The translations under genes were made by a program, and so were the position numbers. The notes beneath the pieces were generated by a model that did not search any database, was not told the origin of the DNA, and saw only the letters and a program-made list of their open reading frames with translations. From IMG/VR virus record IMGVR_UViG_3300025759_000474, positions 1 to 29,401 of that record: a stretch of DNA of 29,401 bases. One strand, written 5' to 3'. The stretch is from a virus. Positions 8,844 through 16,383 of the stretch are shown here, one piece after another. The stretch's first letter is position 1. Each line of letters begins with the position of its first letter.

Positions 8844-9616
8844 TATTCAGATGCTTCTTCTTGTGTTGAAAATACGGATACGCTTTGATCTCTGAGTCTG
8901 ATTCCAATGAGTTTAGCCATCTCCATGACTATTTCGTTTAAATAGTGAGGGGGAAGCATAAAGTTCCTAGAGCCAAGCGCATTAAACAGCTCCAGGCTTT
9001 CTCCAGTGTAGTTAACAACATTAAAGTCATAATAAGGAGGGTCTGCAGCTATGTTTCCGTCTTTGTCAAACGAAGTGGGTTTTGCATAGTACGTCAAGGA
9101 GTATGTCGAAATTTCAGGAAAAACTTCGATATCAACAGCAGAAACCAAAGCCACAGGAAATCCGCTCGTTGGATGCGATAGGTTGCTACCAATAATTCTA
9201 TCCAGTTTCTCTGGGTCGTAAACCAACTCACAATTAATCAGAGCTGGTTGCGAATCGTCGAAACCGCCCTCAACGGATTGCAGCGGATTTAAGTCCGATG
9301 TGTTTACGTGGAGCGATATAATTTTAGAAAAGTCAGAGGGTTTAGGAATCAAACCATTTAATGGTGCAGAAACCAATCTTCGGTGGAAGAAAGACAAGTC
9401 TTCCTGTTTTTGCTTCCTAATAGATTTGTCTCTTCCTGGGTCGAAGTTCTGCCTCATAAGGCGCTTCGCGTCCACAAGCTCTGTAAATAGCTCGTTATAG
9501 ATATTCATCTGAGCCAAAGCGGCAAAAGAGTTAAACACCTGGGGTGTAATGAACCCTTTCTGCTCTTTGTTTGCCAGGTCCTTTAAAGCTGTGTATACTT
9601 GCAGTACGCTAACCAT
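8843..9616 (-). CDS. Head-tail connector / neck protein candidate
   Basis: A protein of 257 residues starting at ATG 9614-9616, which lies four bases downstream of a TATATTTG promoter box, so the message is predicted to be leaderless. The N-terminus has a helical segment with KEQKGFITPQVFNSFAALAQ (about residues 17-36). From memory, the G-[FY]-I-T-P-x-x-F-N-x-[FL]-A-x-x-A-Q pattern is common in small neck or connector proteins of marine Bacteroidetes phages. A beta-rich middle and a C-terminal helix ending LIGIRLRDQSVSVFSTQEE follow. It is the first gene of the last transcription unit, directly upstream of a second connector candidate and the nozzle genes. A role at the portal-tail junction is inferred from position and the N-terminal pattern. 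Confidence 0.82.
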   Translation of the reverse strand: MVSVLQVYTALKDLANKEQKGFITPQVFNSFAALAQMNIYNELFTELVDAKRLMRQNFDPGRDKSIRKQKQEDLSFFHRRLVSAPLNGLIPKPSDFSKIISLHVNTSDLNPLQSVEGGFDDSQPALINCELVYDPEKLDRIIGSNLSHPTSGFPVALVSAVDIEVFPEISTYSLTYYAKPTSFDKDGNIAADPPYYDFNVVNYTGESLELFNALGSRNFMLPPHYLNEIVMEMAKLIGIRLRDQSVSVFSTQEEASE

Positions 9617-9620
9617 AGAG

Positions 9621-9628
9621 CAAATATA
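9621..9628 (-). promoter_or_regulatory. Bacteroidetes-type -7 element (TATATTTG) for the connector-nozzle operon
   Basis: On the minus strand TATATTTG is followed by CTCT and then the ATG at 9616. This matches the Bacteroidetes -7 consensus TAnnTTTG. With a four-base gap the transcription start is expected at or within a base or so of the start codon, so the message should be leaderless or nearly so. I see no TTG at -33; that position falls at the loop and stem edge of the upstream terminator hairpin. Confidence 0.72.
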
Positions 9629-9630
9629 CG

Positions 9631-9659
9631 AAAAAGAAATAGGCCGTTACTTTAGGCCT
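9631..9659 (-). terminator. Rho-independent terminator after the 542-residue gene
   Basis: On the minus strand AGGCC (9655-9659) pairs with GGCCT (9641-9645) across a nine-base loop, followed by ATTTCTTTTT. The TAA stop of the upstream gene (9652-9654) lies inside the hairpin loop. The stem is only five base pairs, so it may be leaky. Confidence 0.55.
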
Positions 9660-11280
9660 TGTAGACCTCAAACATCTGGGAAGCTATGTCCCTAGAAAGA
9701 AGGTCCCCCAAGTCTTTTTCTACAATCCCAAATCTAGCGATTCTCATTTGTTGATGTGGTCGTCCAGATTGACCTATAACCATGCCGAAGTTGTCTACAC
9801 TGAGCGTTCCATCAGTCTCTGAACCAGCTTCTTTTCTGGCTACAATTTCGCCAGTCCTGTCGTAAACAATAATTTCATTATCAGTCGTTCTTCTGATGAC
9901 AAAACAATGCAGGTTTTCTTCGGAAGACATGGGCGGCTCCAACACGTCTGTTTCGTTAAACTTTCCAGCTATCGCGTCAACGAGACTGACTGGAGTAACA
10001 GGAAACCTGTTTTCCTTAAATGGAAAGGTTGATTTTGATGCCAAAAACTTAGTAGAGGGGAACTTAGAAGAACCGCGATGGCTAATCTCAAATTCGTCTC
10101 CGAGAGAATCCTTAGGGAAGAAACCCTTGGCTTCAGTGTTTGAGGTAGAGTCTCCGTCGTATATTGGTTGAGTAAGCGAATTTGGAGGTATAACTACAGC
10201 GGCGTATATGGTGTAATCTCCAGTTATATCTACGTCTTGGAACTCAAGCTTCGCTGGCCTAAAGCCTCCAGATCCGTCTTCATTTTCCACAAAGGCATTA
10301 GCCAAGAAATAAAGTCCTCCTGATGAATGACCCGTCAGATTAAAGAAAATTATGTCGTTTGGCCTTAGTCCAGCACCCTCGTCATTGACTAAGACTTGAG
10401 TGGGCGAACCACCCGAATTAATAGATATATTGTCGAAAGTTGGTATCTGAATTAAATTCAGGGTGTCTGCAACGCTGTACATTACGCCTTGCCTAAGAAG
10501 CCGAACCGTGTTGTCGTCAGAGGTGTTTCCTGTGGTGCTTGCGGCTGTAATTTCTGCACCTGCCACTCCCGCAACAACATCTGTATTCTCTATGAGTTTT
10601 CCTGTCGCTAAGTCTATTGTCTTTTTTGAGCAAGCTTTATCTGGTCCAGCAACAATAGGGGAAACCACAGTGGAAGAAGGTGTGATAGAAGCGTTTTTTG
10701 AAGAGCCGCCAGTCGCTTTAGGGTGATTGCGCATTGACAGTATATCCCCTCTATTGCTTAGTTTTTCAAGCGCTGAATGAGAAAAGTCAATTATAGGGAG
10801 GTTGTCAGCCGTCAAGAAATCCAATCCATCCAGCAAGTTCAGATTGTTAGACTTTCTTATTGCTGAGTTTCCAGAAATGCTTCTGCTTACTGGTCGGCTT
10901 CTAATAAAGGTGTCGATTTGCGAATCGCTGTCAACCTCCTTAAACGTATTGTCTTCCCCAGTCGCATCAAACTTCATGACGTTTTTCGGGGTGTTTTTGT
11001 TCATAAAGTTGACTATAGACTCGATGAGGTCGTTTTCAACTCCCTTGGCACAACGTATGATCACCTTGGTCTTTTCAAACGACTCATTTTCTTTTAGGCT
11101 GTTCTCCTCGAAGACAGAAGTGTTATTAAAGAATATGTTAATACTACCCTCTGTCGCCACCATGTAAGACACACTAGAGGCGGGAATAGCCATAACACTT
11201 ATGCCTTTACCATTATCTGAAAACAATTGAGACTCTTTGCTAGGAGAATCCCTTTTAAACAGGAAGAATTTGTCGGTCAT
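9652..11280 (-). CDS. Virion protein with a C-terminal LamG/concanavalin-like domain
   Basis: A protein of 542 residues; its ATG (11278-11280) lies three bases after the TAG of the 105-residue gene. The first 120 or so residues (MTDKFFLFKR; KVIIRCAKGVENDLIESI) share the pattern of the whole 105-residue neighbour, suggesting a common N-terminal fold. A polar linker (about 125-250) is rich in Ser, Thr and Asn. Residues about 345-542 look like a LamG/ConA-like jelly roll: GDYTIYAAVVIPPNS, then HCFVIRRTTDNEIIVYDRTG, NFGMVIGQSG and the closing MRIARFGIVEKDLG with a final helix. That ending is typical of lectin-like domains in phage fibres. The likely role is a surface or tail appendage that contacts glycans. 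The ConA-like call is by pattern only. Confidence 0.83.
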   Translation of the reverse strand: MTDKFFLFKRDSPSKESQLFSDNGKGISVMAIPASSVSYMVATEGSINIFFNNTSVFEENSLKENESFEKTKVIIRCAKGVENDLIESIVNFMNKNTPKNVMKFDATGEDNTFKEVDSDSQIDTFIRSRPVSRSISGNSAIRKSNNLNLLDGLDFLTADNLPIIDFSHSALEKLSNRGDILSMRNHPKATGGSSKNASITPSSTVVSPIVAGPDKACSKKTIDLATGKLIENTDVVAGVAGAEITAASTTGNTSDDNTVRLLRQGVMYSVADTLNLIQIPTFDNISINSGGSPTQVLVNDEGAGLRPNDIIFFNLTGHSSGGLYFLANAFVENEDGSGGFRPAKLEFQDVDITGDYTIYAAVVIPPNSLTQPIYDGDSTSNTEAKGFFPKDSLGDEFEISHRGSSKFPSTKFLASKSTFPFKENRFPVTPVSLVDAIAGKFNETDVLEPPMSSEENLHCFVIRRTTDNEIIVYDRTGEIVARKEAGSETDGTLSVDNFGMVIGQSGRPHQQMRIARFGIVEKDLGDLLSRDIASQMFEVYKA

Positions 11281-11283
11281 GTG

Positions 11284-11601
11284 CTATGAGTCTAACGTTA
11301 TAACGCAAGCGGTAATGTCAGGGTCTAAATAAATAGAATCCACGTCATCCGCGATTACGATCAAGCCGTCTTCGCTGAATAGAATCGAATCGGCTATATT
11401 CGCCATAACTTTTTGCTCCTGATCAGAAGATATGGTTAACGTAACGGTGTCCAAAGATGCTGCCTGACCAGTTCCTAGGGAGCCAGGAGAGAACTTCAGC
11501 AAAAGAGTAGCATCAGCAGCACAAGTCATGGATATGAGTCTGTCTACTGGATACGTAGCCGCCTTGTCGGCACCCTCTACAAATTGTAAAAATTTAGACA
11601 T
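11284..11601 (-). CDS. Small virion protein, related to the N-terminus of its downstream neighbour
   Basis: A protein of 105 residues, starting at ATG 11599-11601, four bases after a TATATTTG box. It reads MSKFLQFVEGADKAATYPVD, then beta-rich segments with LLLKFSPGSLG, DTVTLTISSDQEQKVMANIA and an acidic C-terminus (DDVDSIYLDPDITACVITL). Order and spacing (K-F-x-x-F, a central L-x-x-x-F strand, then V-x-[IL]-x-x-x-x-x-x-E-x-x-x-x-x-x-I) match residues 1-100 of the 542-residue protein encoded directly downstream, so I infer duplication of one small domain. Function unknown; a structural or decoration role fits the location between head and connector genes. It ends in TAG. Confidence 0.8.
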   Translation of the reverse strand: MSKFLQFVEGADKAATYPVDRLISMTCAADATLLLKFSPGSLGTGQAASLDTVTLTISSDQEQKVMANIADSILFSEDGLIVIADDVDSIYLDPDITACVITLDS

Positions 11602-11605
11602 ACAG

Positions 11606-11613
11606 CAAATATA
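11606..11613 (-). promoter_or_regulatory. Bacteroidetes-type -7 element (TATATTTG) for the 105/542-residue genes
   Basis: The minus-strand order is TATATTTG, CTGT, ATG: the same four-base spacing as at 9621-9628, predicting a leaderless transcript. No TTG is present at -33; the TTCG loop of the preceding terminator lies 18 bases upstream of the box. Confidence 0.72.
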
Positions 11614-11619
11614 CGAAAG

Positions 11620-11641
11620 AAAAAAGCCACCCGAAGGTGGC
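11620..11641 (-). terminator. Rho-independent terminator with a UUCG loop after the 273-residue gene
   Basis: On the minus strand GCCACC pairs with GGTGGC around TTCG, followed directly by six T residues (A residues at 11620-11625 on the plus strand). It begins seven bases after the upstream stop codon. A six-pair stem, a UUCG tetraloop and a U tract make a convincing intrinsic terminator. Confidence 0.85.
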
Positions 11642-11648
11642 CTTTTAT

Positions 11649-12470
11649 TTATGCTAGGCGTTCAAGCCTCTCTTCTAGAGAGGACAAGACGGAAGCGCCT
11701 TTCTCTGTTAAGCAGAACCGTACTGCTACATCCATAGGATCTTGGCCTACTGGTACCGATACAATCAACTTGTTTGAGTCAAACCAGTATACCCCATCTT
11801 TCTTTACGTTGATGAGCTGCCAGTCTTTTGCTTGGACCAAGGTAGCACGGGCTGTAACCTGTGGAGACTCAAACGCTTTCATGAACTCTGTTGGTTTGCG
11901 CTTGGCAATCTGGAGCAGGTTGAATCGAATATCCGAAGAAGAGGTGTTGATGTCCACGTTGTAGTACAACGCTACAGCGAGTAGGTCCTCAATGCTGGTG
12001 TCTCGAATCTTAGAGATAGCGTCGTTAAGAGCGAACTCTTTCTCCAGCTCTACAGCAGCGTCTTTAGTCTTGTTCACTTCCTTGAACATCGAACCACCGT
12101 TAGCTGCGTTTCCTGGATGCATCTCCATGAAGTCTCGCAGGTTTGGCTTATCCTGAGAAACAAACAGCTTCTTGTCTCGGAAGATAATGGCTTGACGTAC
12201 CGCACGATCAGACTGTTCGTCAGACCAGATAGACGGCTCGTTAGGGCAGTAGCGAATTTCACGAACGGTGTCTTTCTCTTTGTCGTAGACAGTGATGCCT
12301 TTCTGAGGTAACAAGAAGGCTACGCCTCCGCCCTTAATTACTTCGTACTCTTTGTTGGTCTGCACCTTCTCTTCTCGCTTGAAGGTGGTCTTCTTTTTAG
12401 CTGGTGCTGGTACAGCAGCAGGTTGAGCTTTTGGTGGGCGCCCAGGAGCCTTTTTAGTTTGTGTAGTCAT
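11649..12470 (-). CDS. Conserved phage protein of unknown function with a basic, AT-hook-like N-terminus
   Basis: A protein of 273 residues. The first 45 residues are Pro/Lys/Ala-rich and basic (TKKAPGRPPKAQPAAVPAP), with a GRPPK core that resembles an AT-hook. The rest is mixed alpha/beta: YEVIKGGGVAFLLPQKGITV, then LRDFMEMHPGNAANGGSMF followed by an E/K-rich helix, and a C-terminal part with ATLVQAKDWQLINVKK, VYWFDSNKLIVSVPVGQDP. From memory, the pattern LRDFxxxxPxNxxNGGxxFxE followed by acidic helices occurs in proteins next to capsid genes in marine and crAss-like phages. It has its own promoter and terminator, so its dose is controlled separately from the flanking operons. Function is not established. 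Confidence 0.84.
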   Translation of the reverse strand: MTTQTKKAPGRPPKAQPAAVPAPAKKKTTFKREEKVQTNKEYEVIKGGGVAFLLPQKGITVYDKEKDTVREIRYCPNEPSIWSDEQSDRAVRQAIIFRDKKLFVSQDKPNLRDFMEMHPGNAANGGSMFKEVNKTKDAAVELEKEFALNDAISKIRDTSIEDLLAVALYYNVDINTSSSDIRFNLLQIAKRKPTEFMKAFESPQVTARATLVQAKDWQLINVKKDGVYWFDSNKLIVSVPVGQDPMDVAVRFCLTEKGASVLSSLEERLERLA

Positions 12471-12490
12471 ATTGAATTAAATTAATGATG

Positions 12491-12498
12491 CAAATATA
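12491..12498 (-). promoter_or_regulatory. Bacteroidetes-type -7 element (TATATTTG) for the 273-residue gene
   Basis: TATATTTG on the minus strand lies 20 bases upstream of ATG 12470, giving a short A/T-rich leader. A TTTG motif 20 bases further upstream (plus-strand CAAA at 12519-12522) fits a -33 element and is also the loop of the upstream terminator hairpin. This is the best two-part promoter in the window. Confidence 0.8.
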
Positions 12499-12500
12499 CT

Positions 12501-12530
12501 AAAAAAGAAAAAGGCCCCCAAAGGGGCCTT
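12501..12530 (-). terminator. Strong rho-independent terminator ending the capsid operon
   Basis: On the minus strand AAGGCCCC (12523-12530) pairs perfectly with GGGGCCTT (12511-12518) around a TTTG loop, and the tail is T-rich (TTTTTCTTTTTT, counting the last stem bases). It lies 20 bases after the stop of the 114-residue gene. Eight base pairs, mostly G/C. Confidence 0.9.
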
Positions 12531-12550
12531 TCTCATAAGCAGAAATAAGA

Positions 12551-12895
12551 TTACTTCTCAATAACCAAGTATTGTAAGTCTCCAGCGCAAGTACCTCCAG
12601 CTGTAAGCGTAAAGCCTGTAGTGGTTACTGCAAGGGTGTCCACATCAACGTTAGCTCCAGCGCCACCAGAAATAAGCACCAATGGAGCTTTTTCTTTAGC
12701 AGCGGCAAAAGTAACAACGGCAGTGTCGCCATCAGCCCAGGTTGCGGCAAAGGTCAAGATCCCCGCAAGGTCTGTTCCGTCGAGCGTACATGTTCCGTTA
12801 CCAGCTGTTGTAGCTTCTACTGATGCAGCAGCAGCTCCGTCTTGAATTGCTGTCGTAATGAGCTTGGTAGCTCTAACTCTATCTAAGTGTCCCAT
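12551..12895 (-). CDS. Small head-associated structural protein candidate
   Basis: A protein of 114 residues whose ATG (12893-12895) shares a base with the upstream TAA (TAATG). After a short helical N-terminus (MGHLDRVRATKLITTAIQDG) the sequence is a run of Ala/Thr/Gly-rich beta strands: NGTCTLDGTDLAGILTFA, DTAVVTFAAAKEKAPLVLIS, VTTTGFTLTAGGTCAG. This composition, the size and the position two genes after the capsid gene suit a capsid decoration or head-fibre protein. I recognise no defined family. It is the last gene of the head operon; a strong terminator follows. Confidence 0.8.
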   Translation of the reverse strand: MGHLDRVRATKLITTAIQDGAAAASVEATTAGNGTCTLDGTDLAGILTFAATWADGDTAVVTFAAAKEKAPLVLISGGAGANVDVDTLAVTTTGFTLTAGGTCAGDLQYLVIEK

Positions 12896-13362
12896 TAAAC
12901 CAAGTGTGTAAAGATGAAATTAACCTCAAGCTCGTTGTCACCAGTGACTGTCTGGTTTGCACAGATAGTAGTGAAGTAAAGCTTTCTAGCCTCGTCTGTG
13001 TATCCAGTAGCGGCAGCGCCAGAGGTACCGTCTTGCGTACTATCAGCAGCCCATCCAGCCGCACCGCTACCACCTTTCAGGTAGTAAACAGTATTTGCAG
13101 CGATGGCGGTACCCTCGTCGAGGAAACCGTCAACGTTAGTTCCGAGCTGGCTTCCGCTAGAAGCGGTTCCAATTTCGTAACCGATATCTCCAGCAGCACC
13201 CAATGTAACACCTCCAATAAATCTAACAATAACGTCAGAAAGGATGGTTCCAGCAGGCTGATCTACCTCAGCAACAACCTCAGCGTTTTGAACGAAAGCG
13301 TCTTTGATAACAACTCTCTTTGAAGCTGTAACAGCTCCAGATGTATACTTATATGTAGCCAT
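12895..13362 (-). CDS. Small head-associated structural protein candidate
   Basis: A protein of 155 residues that follows the major capsid gene after a 59-base gap containing a stable hairpin. It begins MATYKYTSGAVTASKRVVIK and is beta-rich and low in charge, with EVDQPAGTILSDVIVRFIGG, a Gly/Ala-rich middle (GSGAAGWAADSTQDGTSGAA) and a final KLYFTTICANQ, ELEVNFIFTHLV. Many tailed phages encode a decoration or cement protein directly after the capsid protein, and the beta-rich make-up fits, but no family signature is visible. It overlaps the next gene by one base (TAATG), suggesting coupled translation. Confidence 0.82.
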   Translation of the reverse strand: MATYKYTSGAVTASKRVVIKDAFVQNAEVVAEVDQPAGTILSDVIVRFIGGVTLGAAGDIGYEIGTASSGSQLGTNVDGFLDEGTAIAANTVYYLKGGSGAAGWAADSTQDGTSGAAATGYTDEARKLYFTTICANQTVTGDNELEVNFIFTHLV

Positions 13363-13385
13363 AATGATTAAGTTTTAGTGATTTA

Positions 13386-13407
13386 GGGAGAGGCCGAAGC
13401 CCCTCCC
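13386..13407 (-). other. Stable UUCG hairpin between capsid and decoration genes
   Basis: On the minus strand GGGAGGGGC (13399-13407) faces GCCTCTCCC (13386-13394) around TTCG, giving nine positions with one A/C mismatch. The downstream tail (TAAATCACTAAAAC) is not a T tract, and no TAnnTTTG box follows, so it is more likely an attenuator or a message-protecting 3' structure for the capsid transcript than a full terminator. Confidence 0.65.
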
Positions 13408-13421
13408 CTCATCAGTTAATA

Positions 13422-14870
13422 TTATCCCTTAATCAATACGTGCTGATTTGCAGCGCGAACGCAAAGGGCGATTTCTGATCTGTAGTGGAATACAGCCTGG
13501 TCTGTACCAGCGTCGCCGTTGTTGTTGTGACCCAACACGCCGCCACCAGTTACCCAGTGCTCCATTTCACGAGAGTATCCGTTTGCTTCTTTGTAGTGCA
13601 TAGACAAAGCAGGTACAGAAGCACCGCTTCGTGCGTCAGCAACAGTACGCAAAGGAACCATAGCGCCTTGAATGAAGTTTGCATCAGCAGCACCCAACAT
13701 AGTTGGATCGTTCAGCAATCTCCAGTCGTGCTTGTGGAAAGTGTAGCCACCGCGAGTAAAGCTCTTGAATCCGAGCTGTACCGCCATGTCTGGGCTGTTC
13801 TGGAATGCACCGAACTGACCTGGCAAACCAGCAGTAACACCAGTAGCGATACCAGCTGCGAGCATGTCGTCGATAGCCAAGTCCTGCTTTCTGTTTACGT
13901 ACATAGCGTACTCAGAAGGAGCACCCTGCTTGTCCAACTCCATGATGATATCATCGAACTCAGCGAAGCTGTCCATTGGGTTAGAAGAAGCGCCAGAAAC
14001 GTTGATACCTCTGTCCTCGATAGCAGAGAAGTAACCTTCAGAACCAGCGAAGTTCTTGCCGTCAACGGTGTAGGCTGTTCCTACTTTCTCGCCGAACAAC
14101 ATCATCAACTCACGCTTGTCTTCGAAACGCTTACGAGCTTCAGCCTCACCGTACATGAACCATCTGTAGTCTCCGCCACCCAAGTTTACGTAACCAATGT
14201 TAGTAGCTTGAGAGCCGTTTACTTCGTAACGATCCTTTACGATCATGTAAGGGTTCGCGTAACGAACCATACCTGGATCAGTGAAAGCAGTTGGCTGATC
14301 AGTTCCCTGCGCGTACAGGTTACCAATCTTCACGAGCTTGCCAGTAGCGTCGCTCAAGTCGCCAGCAGTAAAGTCGGCGCCATCCAAACGCTTAATAACA
14401 ACGTTCACTTCCGAGCCAGTGCCGAAACCGCCAGATTGAACAACCACTCTTACGCCTGTCTCTGGATCCATCAGAACGTCGTTCTGCTGAACGTTAGCTT
14501 TGATTTCAGAGTCAGTCAATGTTGCTGTTGCAGTTGCAACAGCAGACAAGTCCTGACTTGTTGCCAACGCTCTGTGACGACGACCTTCTTCCCACCATTC
14601 TACCTGGTCAGAAGAACCACCGTTGTTTACAGCGCCAGTCAACTTCAAGAAGCCTGTCAAGCCTTGATCGCCATAAGTTTTAACCAAGTCAGGCATGATG
14701 TCCTGCTTAGTTGCTTTAATCAATTCGTCAATAGTAGTGTACGAATCGGGAGTAATCTTAAACCCACGGTTTAAATTACCTTGTTGAATAGAGAAATTGT
14801 CATTACCCGCAACCGTAGTGTTATCGAGGTTTGGGATATTGGTTCCTCTAGTAGTACCAATAGTAGCCAT
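13422..14870 (-). CDS. Major capsid protein (HK97-fold type)
   Basis: A protein of 482 residues, in the usual size range for a capsid subunit and placed directly after an acidic scaffold-like gene. The N-terminus is flexible (MATIGTTRGTNIPNLDNTTV), then helical (TIDELIKATKQDIMPDLV). The motif SDQVEWWEEGRRHRA lies at about residues 87-101; a Q-V-E-W-x-E-x-G-R strand is characteristic of capsid proteins of crAss-like and related phages. Later segments include MVRYANPYMIVKDRYEVNG, YRWFMYGEAEARKRFEDK (long spine-like helix), YAMYVNRKQDLAIDDML and a C-terminal HYRSEIALCVRAANQHVLI. The start follows an A/T-rich leader (12-base gap). The HK97 fold is inferred, not visible. It has no promoter of its own that I can see and is read from the operon starting at 17298. 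Confidence 0.92.
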   Translation of the reverse strand: MATIGTTRGTNIPNLDNTTVAGNDNFSIQQGNLNRGFKITPDSYTTIDELIKATKQDIMPDLVKTYGDQGLTGFLKLTGAVNNGGSSDQVEWWEEGRRHRALATSQDLSAVATATATLTDSEIKANVQQNDVLMDPETGVRVVVQSGGFGTGSEVNVVIKRLDGADFTAGDLSDATGKLVKIGNLYAQGTDQPTAFTDPGMVRYANPYMIVKDRYEVNGSQATNIGYVNLGGGDYRWFMYGEAEARKRFEDKRELMMLFGEKVGTAYTVDGKNFAGSEGYFSAIEDRGINVSGASSNPMDSFAEFDDIIMELDKQGAPSEYAMYVNRKQDLAIDDMLAAGIATGVTAGLPGQFGAFQNSPDMAVQLGFKSFTRGGYTFHKHDWRLLNDPTMLGAADANFIQGAMVPLRTVADARSGASVPALSMHYKEANGYSREMEHWVTGGGVLGHNNNGDAGTDQAVFHYRSEIALCVRAANQHVLIKG

Positions 14871-14882
14871 AATTATCTAATG

Positions 14883-15974
14883 TTAAATGTTAAAAGTAAG
14901 ACCCCCGTTGCCACCGTTTAGAATTTGTTTTACTTGGTCGGCAAGAGGGTTTGTTTGTTGGTTTTGATTCCCCATCGGAGCGGCCTGAGTAGAGACATTA
15001 GACGCTGTGTCCACAAGTGTTCTCTGTCCGTCACCCAATCCTCTGGTGTAAGCAGACTTAACAATTCTGTCAATGTTGTCAATGACAGCCATGTGAGACG
15101 AAAGCAGGTCGTAATCCCAGCTACCATCCTCCCGTACATAGGGATCAAAGAACTCGTCGAGACGAGCTTGTTTGTCCATGAGTTGATCTTTGTAGTTTTC
15201 ATCCAAACCGAACTCGAAGAGGTTGCCATCGCCAAGGTCAAACTCTAGACCCTCCAGCGTTTCAACTTCATCTACCATGTTTGAAATCCACTGCTCGTCA
15301 ATCACGGACTGTGGTGCTTCGCTTTCGTACTCAGGAGCGGCATACCCTTGTCGGATATCCTCAATGCTCTTCCGAGCCTTGTCTCCGTCCATCTTCATTT
15401 GAAGCTTAGCAAGGTTGACCTCTTCCTCCGAATAGAGGTCGGCATCAACCTTGTATTTGCTGTTAACAAGCAAGTTGAGCTCATCGTAAGAAAGGTTAGG
15501 GTACTCATTCGACATTTGAATGCGAATGGCGGTCATGTCGTCCATACCTTCTGGATTCAATGACTGGAACCTAAACCAATCCTCTGGTGCGCGGCCCGTT
15601 TCCTCTACGAACCGTGCGATGGCTTCGACTCTTTCGTCAACAGCGTTAGTTTCTTCTTCTGCGTACAAATCATCGAGAGAAGTGATGTTTTCACCTGTCA
15701 TCTCGCTGAGGTACTCAAATACAGCGGACTGCAATTCTTCGTCGCTGTACTGTTCCTCGCCAGCAGCTTCTTGCTGAGGCTGTTCTTGATATTGCTCTTG
15801 AACAGGTTCTTGGCCCTGATCCTGAGCTTCGTATTGTTGCTCCTGGACAGGCTCTTGAGCTTGCTCTTGAACTTGTTCAACTGGTTGTTCTGTAGGCGCT
15901 TCTACAGAAGCAGTAAGGTCCTCAGCGCTGCTGAAGACCTCAAAACCTGCAATGGTGTCTTTGTTTTCTTCCAT
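14883..15974 (-). CDS. Acidic scaffold-like / prohead protein
   Basis: A protein of 363 residues directly upstream of the major capsid gene. It is very acidic. Residues about 33-70 are a low-complexity Gln/Glu/Pro repeat (QEPVQEQ occurs twice), followed by charged helices (YSDEELQSAVFEYLSEMTGE; ARFVEETGRAPEDWFRFQSL; YSEEEVNLAKLQMKMDGDKA) and a Gln/Asn-rich C-terminus (GNQNQQTNPLADQVKQIL). Acidic, helical, low-complexity proteins immediately before the capsid gene are typically assembly scaffolds in tailed phages, and crAss-like phages encode a similar acidic protein there. No protease signature is visible. Scaffold is the most likely role, but an internal head protein is possible. Confidence 0.85.
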   Translation of the reverse strand: MEENKDTIAGFEVFSSAEDLTASVEAPTEQPVEQVQEQAQEPVQEQQYEAQDQGQEPVQEQYQEQPQQEAAGEEQYSDEELQSAVFEYLSEMTGENITSLDDLYAEEETNAVDERVEAIARFVEETGRAPEDWFRFQSLNPEGMDDMTAIRIQMSNEYPNLSYDELNLLVNSKYKVDADLYSEEEVNLAKLQMKMDGDKARKSIEDIRQGYAAPEYESEAPQSVIDEQWISNMVDEVETLEGLEFDLGDGNLFEFGLDENYKDQLMDKQARLDEFFDPYVREDGSWDYDLLSSHMAVIDNIDRIVKSAYTRGLGDGQRTLVDTASNVSTQAAPMGNQNQQTNPLADQVKQILNGGNGGLTFNI

Positions 15975-15995
15975 TATATTTAATTAATTGTGTTT

Positions 15996-16373
15996 TTAGT
16001 ATCTCCAAACCTGACCCCTCCAAGCTTGACCAGTGTCAATCTTAATAGACGTGAGGTGTGTGTTGATGATATCTCCAGCGGTCATGTTTATTGTCACGTA
16101 CTGAGATCCATCACCTTCATAAAAGCCAGCAGCGGCTGGGTTGTCAGCCGCAACAAAAGCCTTTCCAGTAGCTGGGTTGATAAACGTAGTGTTTGTGTTG
16201 TCGACGCCATCAGCGACAGCAGCCAAATACTGAAATACCCCGCCCGCTTTTATTTTTACTGGCCCAGTAGTGGTGCAGTAAATAGCATCAAAGTGCTTGT
16301 TTGCACCCGCGATGAGTTCGTCATCAACCGCATCCAAAACGTAAACTTGTTGCTTTGCTCTATAGTTAATCAT
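15996..16373 (-). CDS. Small head-region structural protein candidate
   Basis: A protein of 125 residues starting MINYRAKQQVYVLDAVDDEL. I chose ATG 16371-16373, ten bases after the upstream stop; an in-frame ATG at 16439 would overlap the previous gene by 56 bases. The body is beta-rich (HFDAIYCTTTGPVKIKAGGV, FQYLAAVADGVDNTNTTFIN) and ends GQAWRGQVWRY. Its size and low charge resemble the two upstream proteins, but sequence similarity to them is not obvious. It lies between these and the scaffold gene, so a minor head or fibre role is likely. Family unknown. Confidence 0.78.
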   Translation of the reverse strand: MINYRAKQQVYVLDAVDDELIAGANKHFDAIYCTTTGPVKIKAGGVFQYLAAVADGVDNTNTTFINPATGKAFVAADNPAAAGFYEGDGSQYVTINMTAGDIINTHLTSIKIDTGQAWRGQVWRY

Positions 16374-16383
16374 GTCTTGTCTA

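Noticed and set aside
13485-14774. A 429-codon plus-strand open frame antisense to the capsid gene
   Set aside because: It lies wholly inside the capsid gene; its Ser/Val/Thr/Cys-rich translation shows no domain and has no promoter or leader. Long antisense frames commonly arise from biased codon use in highly expressed genes.
14930-15241. A 103-codon minus-strand frame inside the scaffold-like gene
   Set aside because: It is out of frame with the acidic scaffold gene, has no leader or domain pattern, and the overlapping gene fits its context far better.
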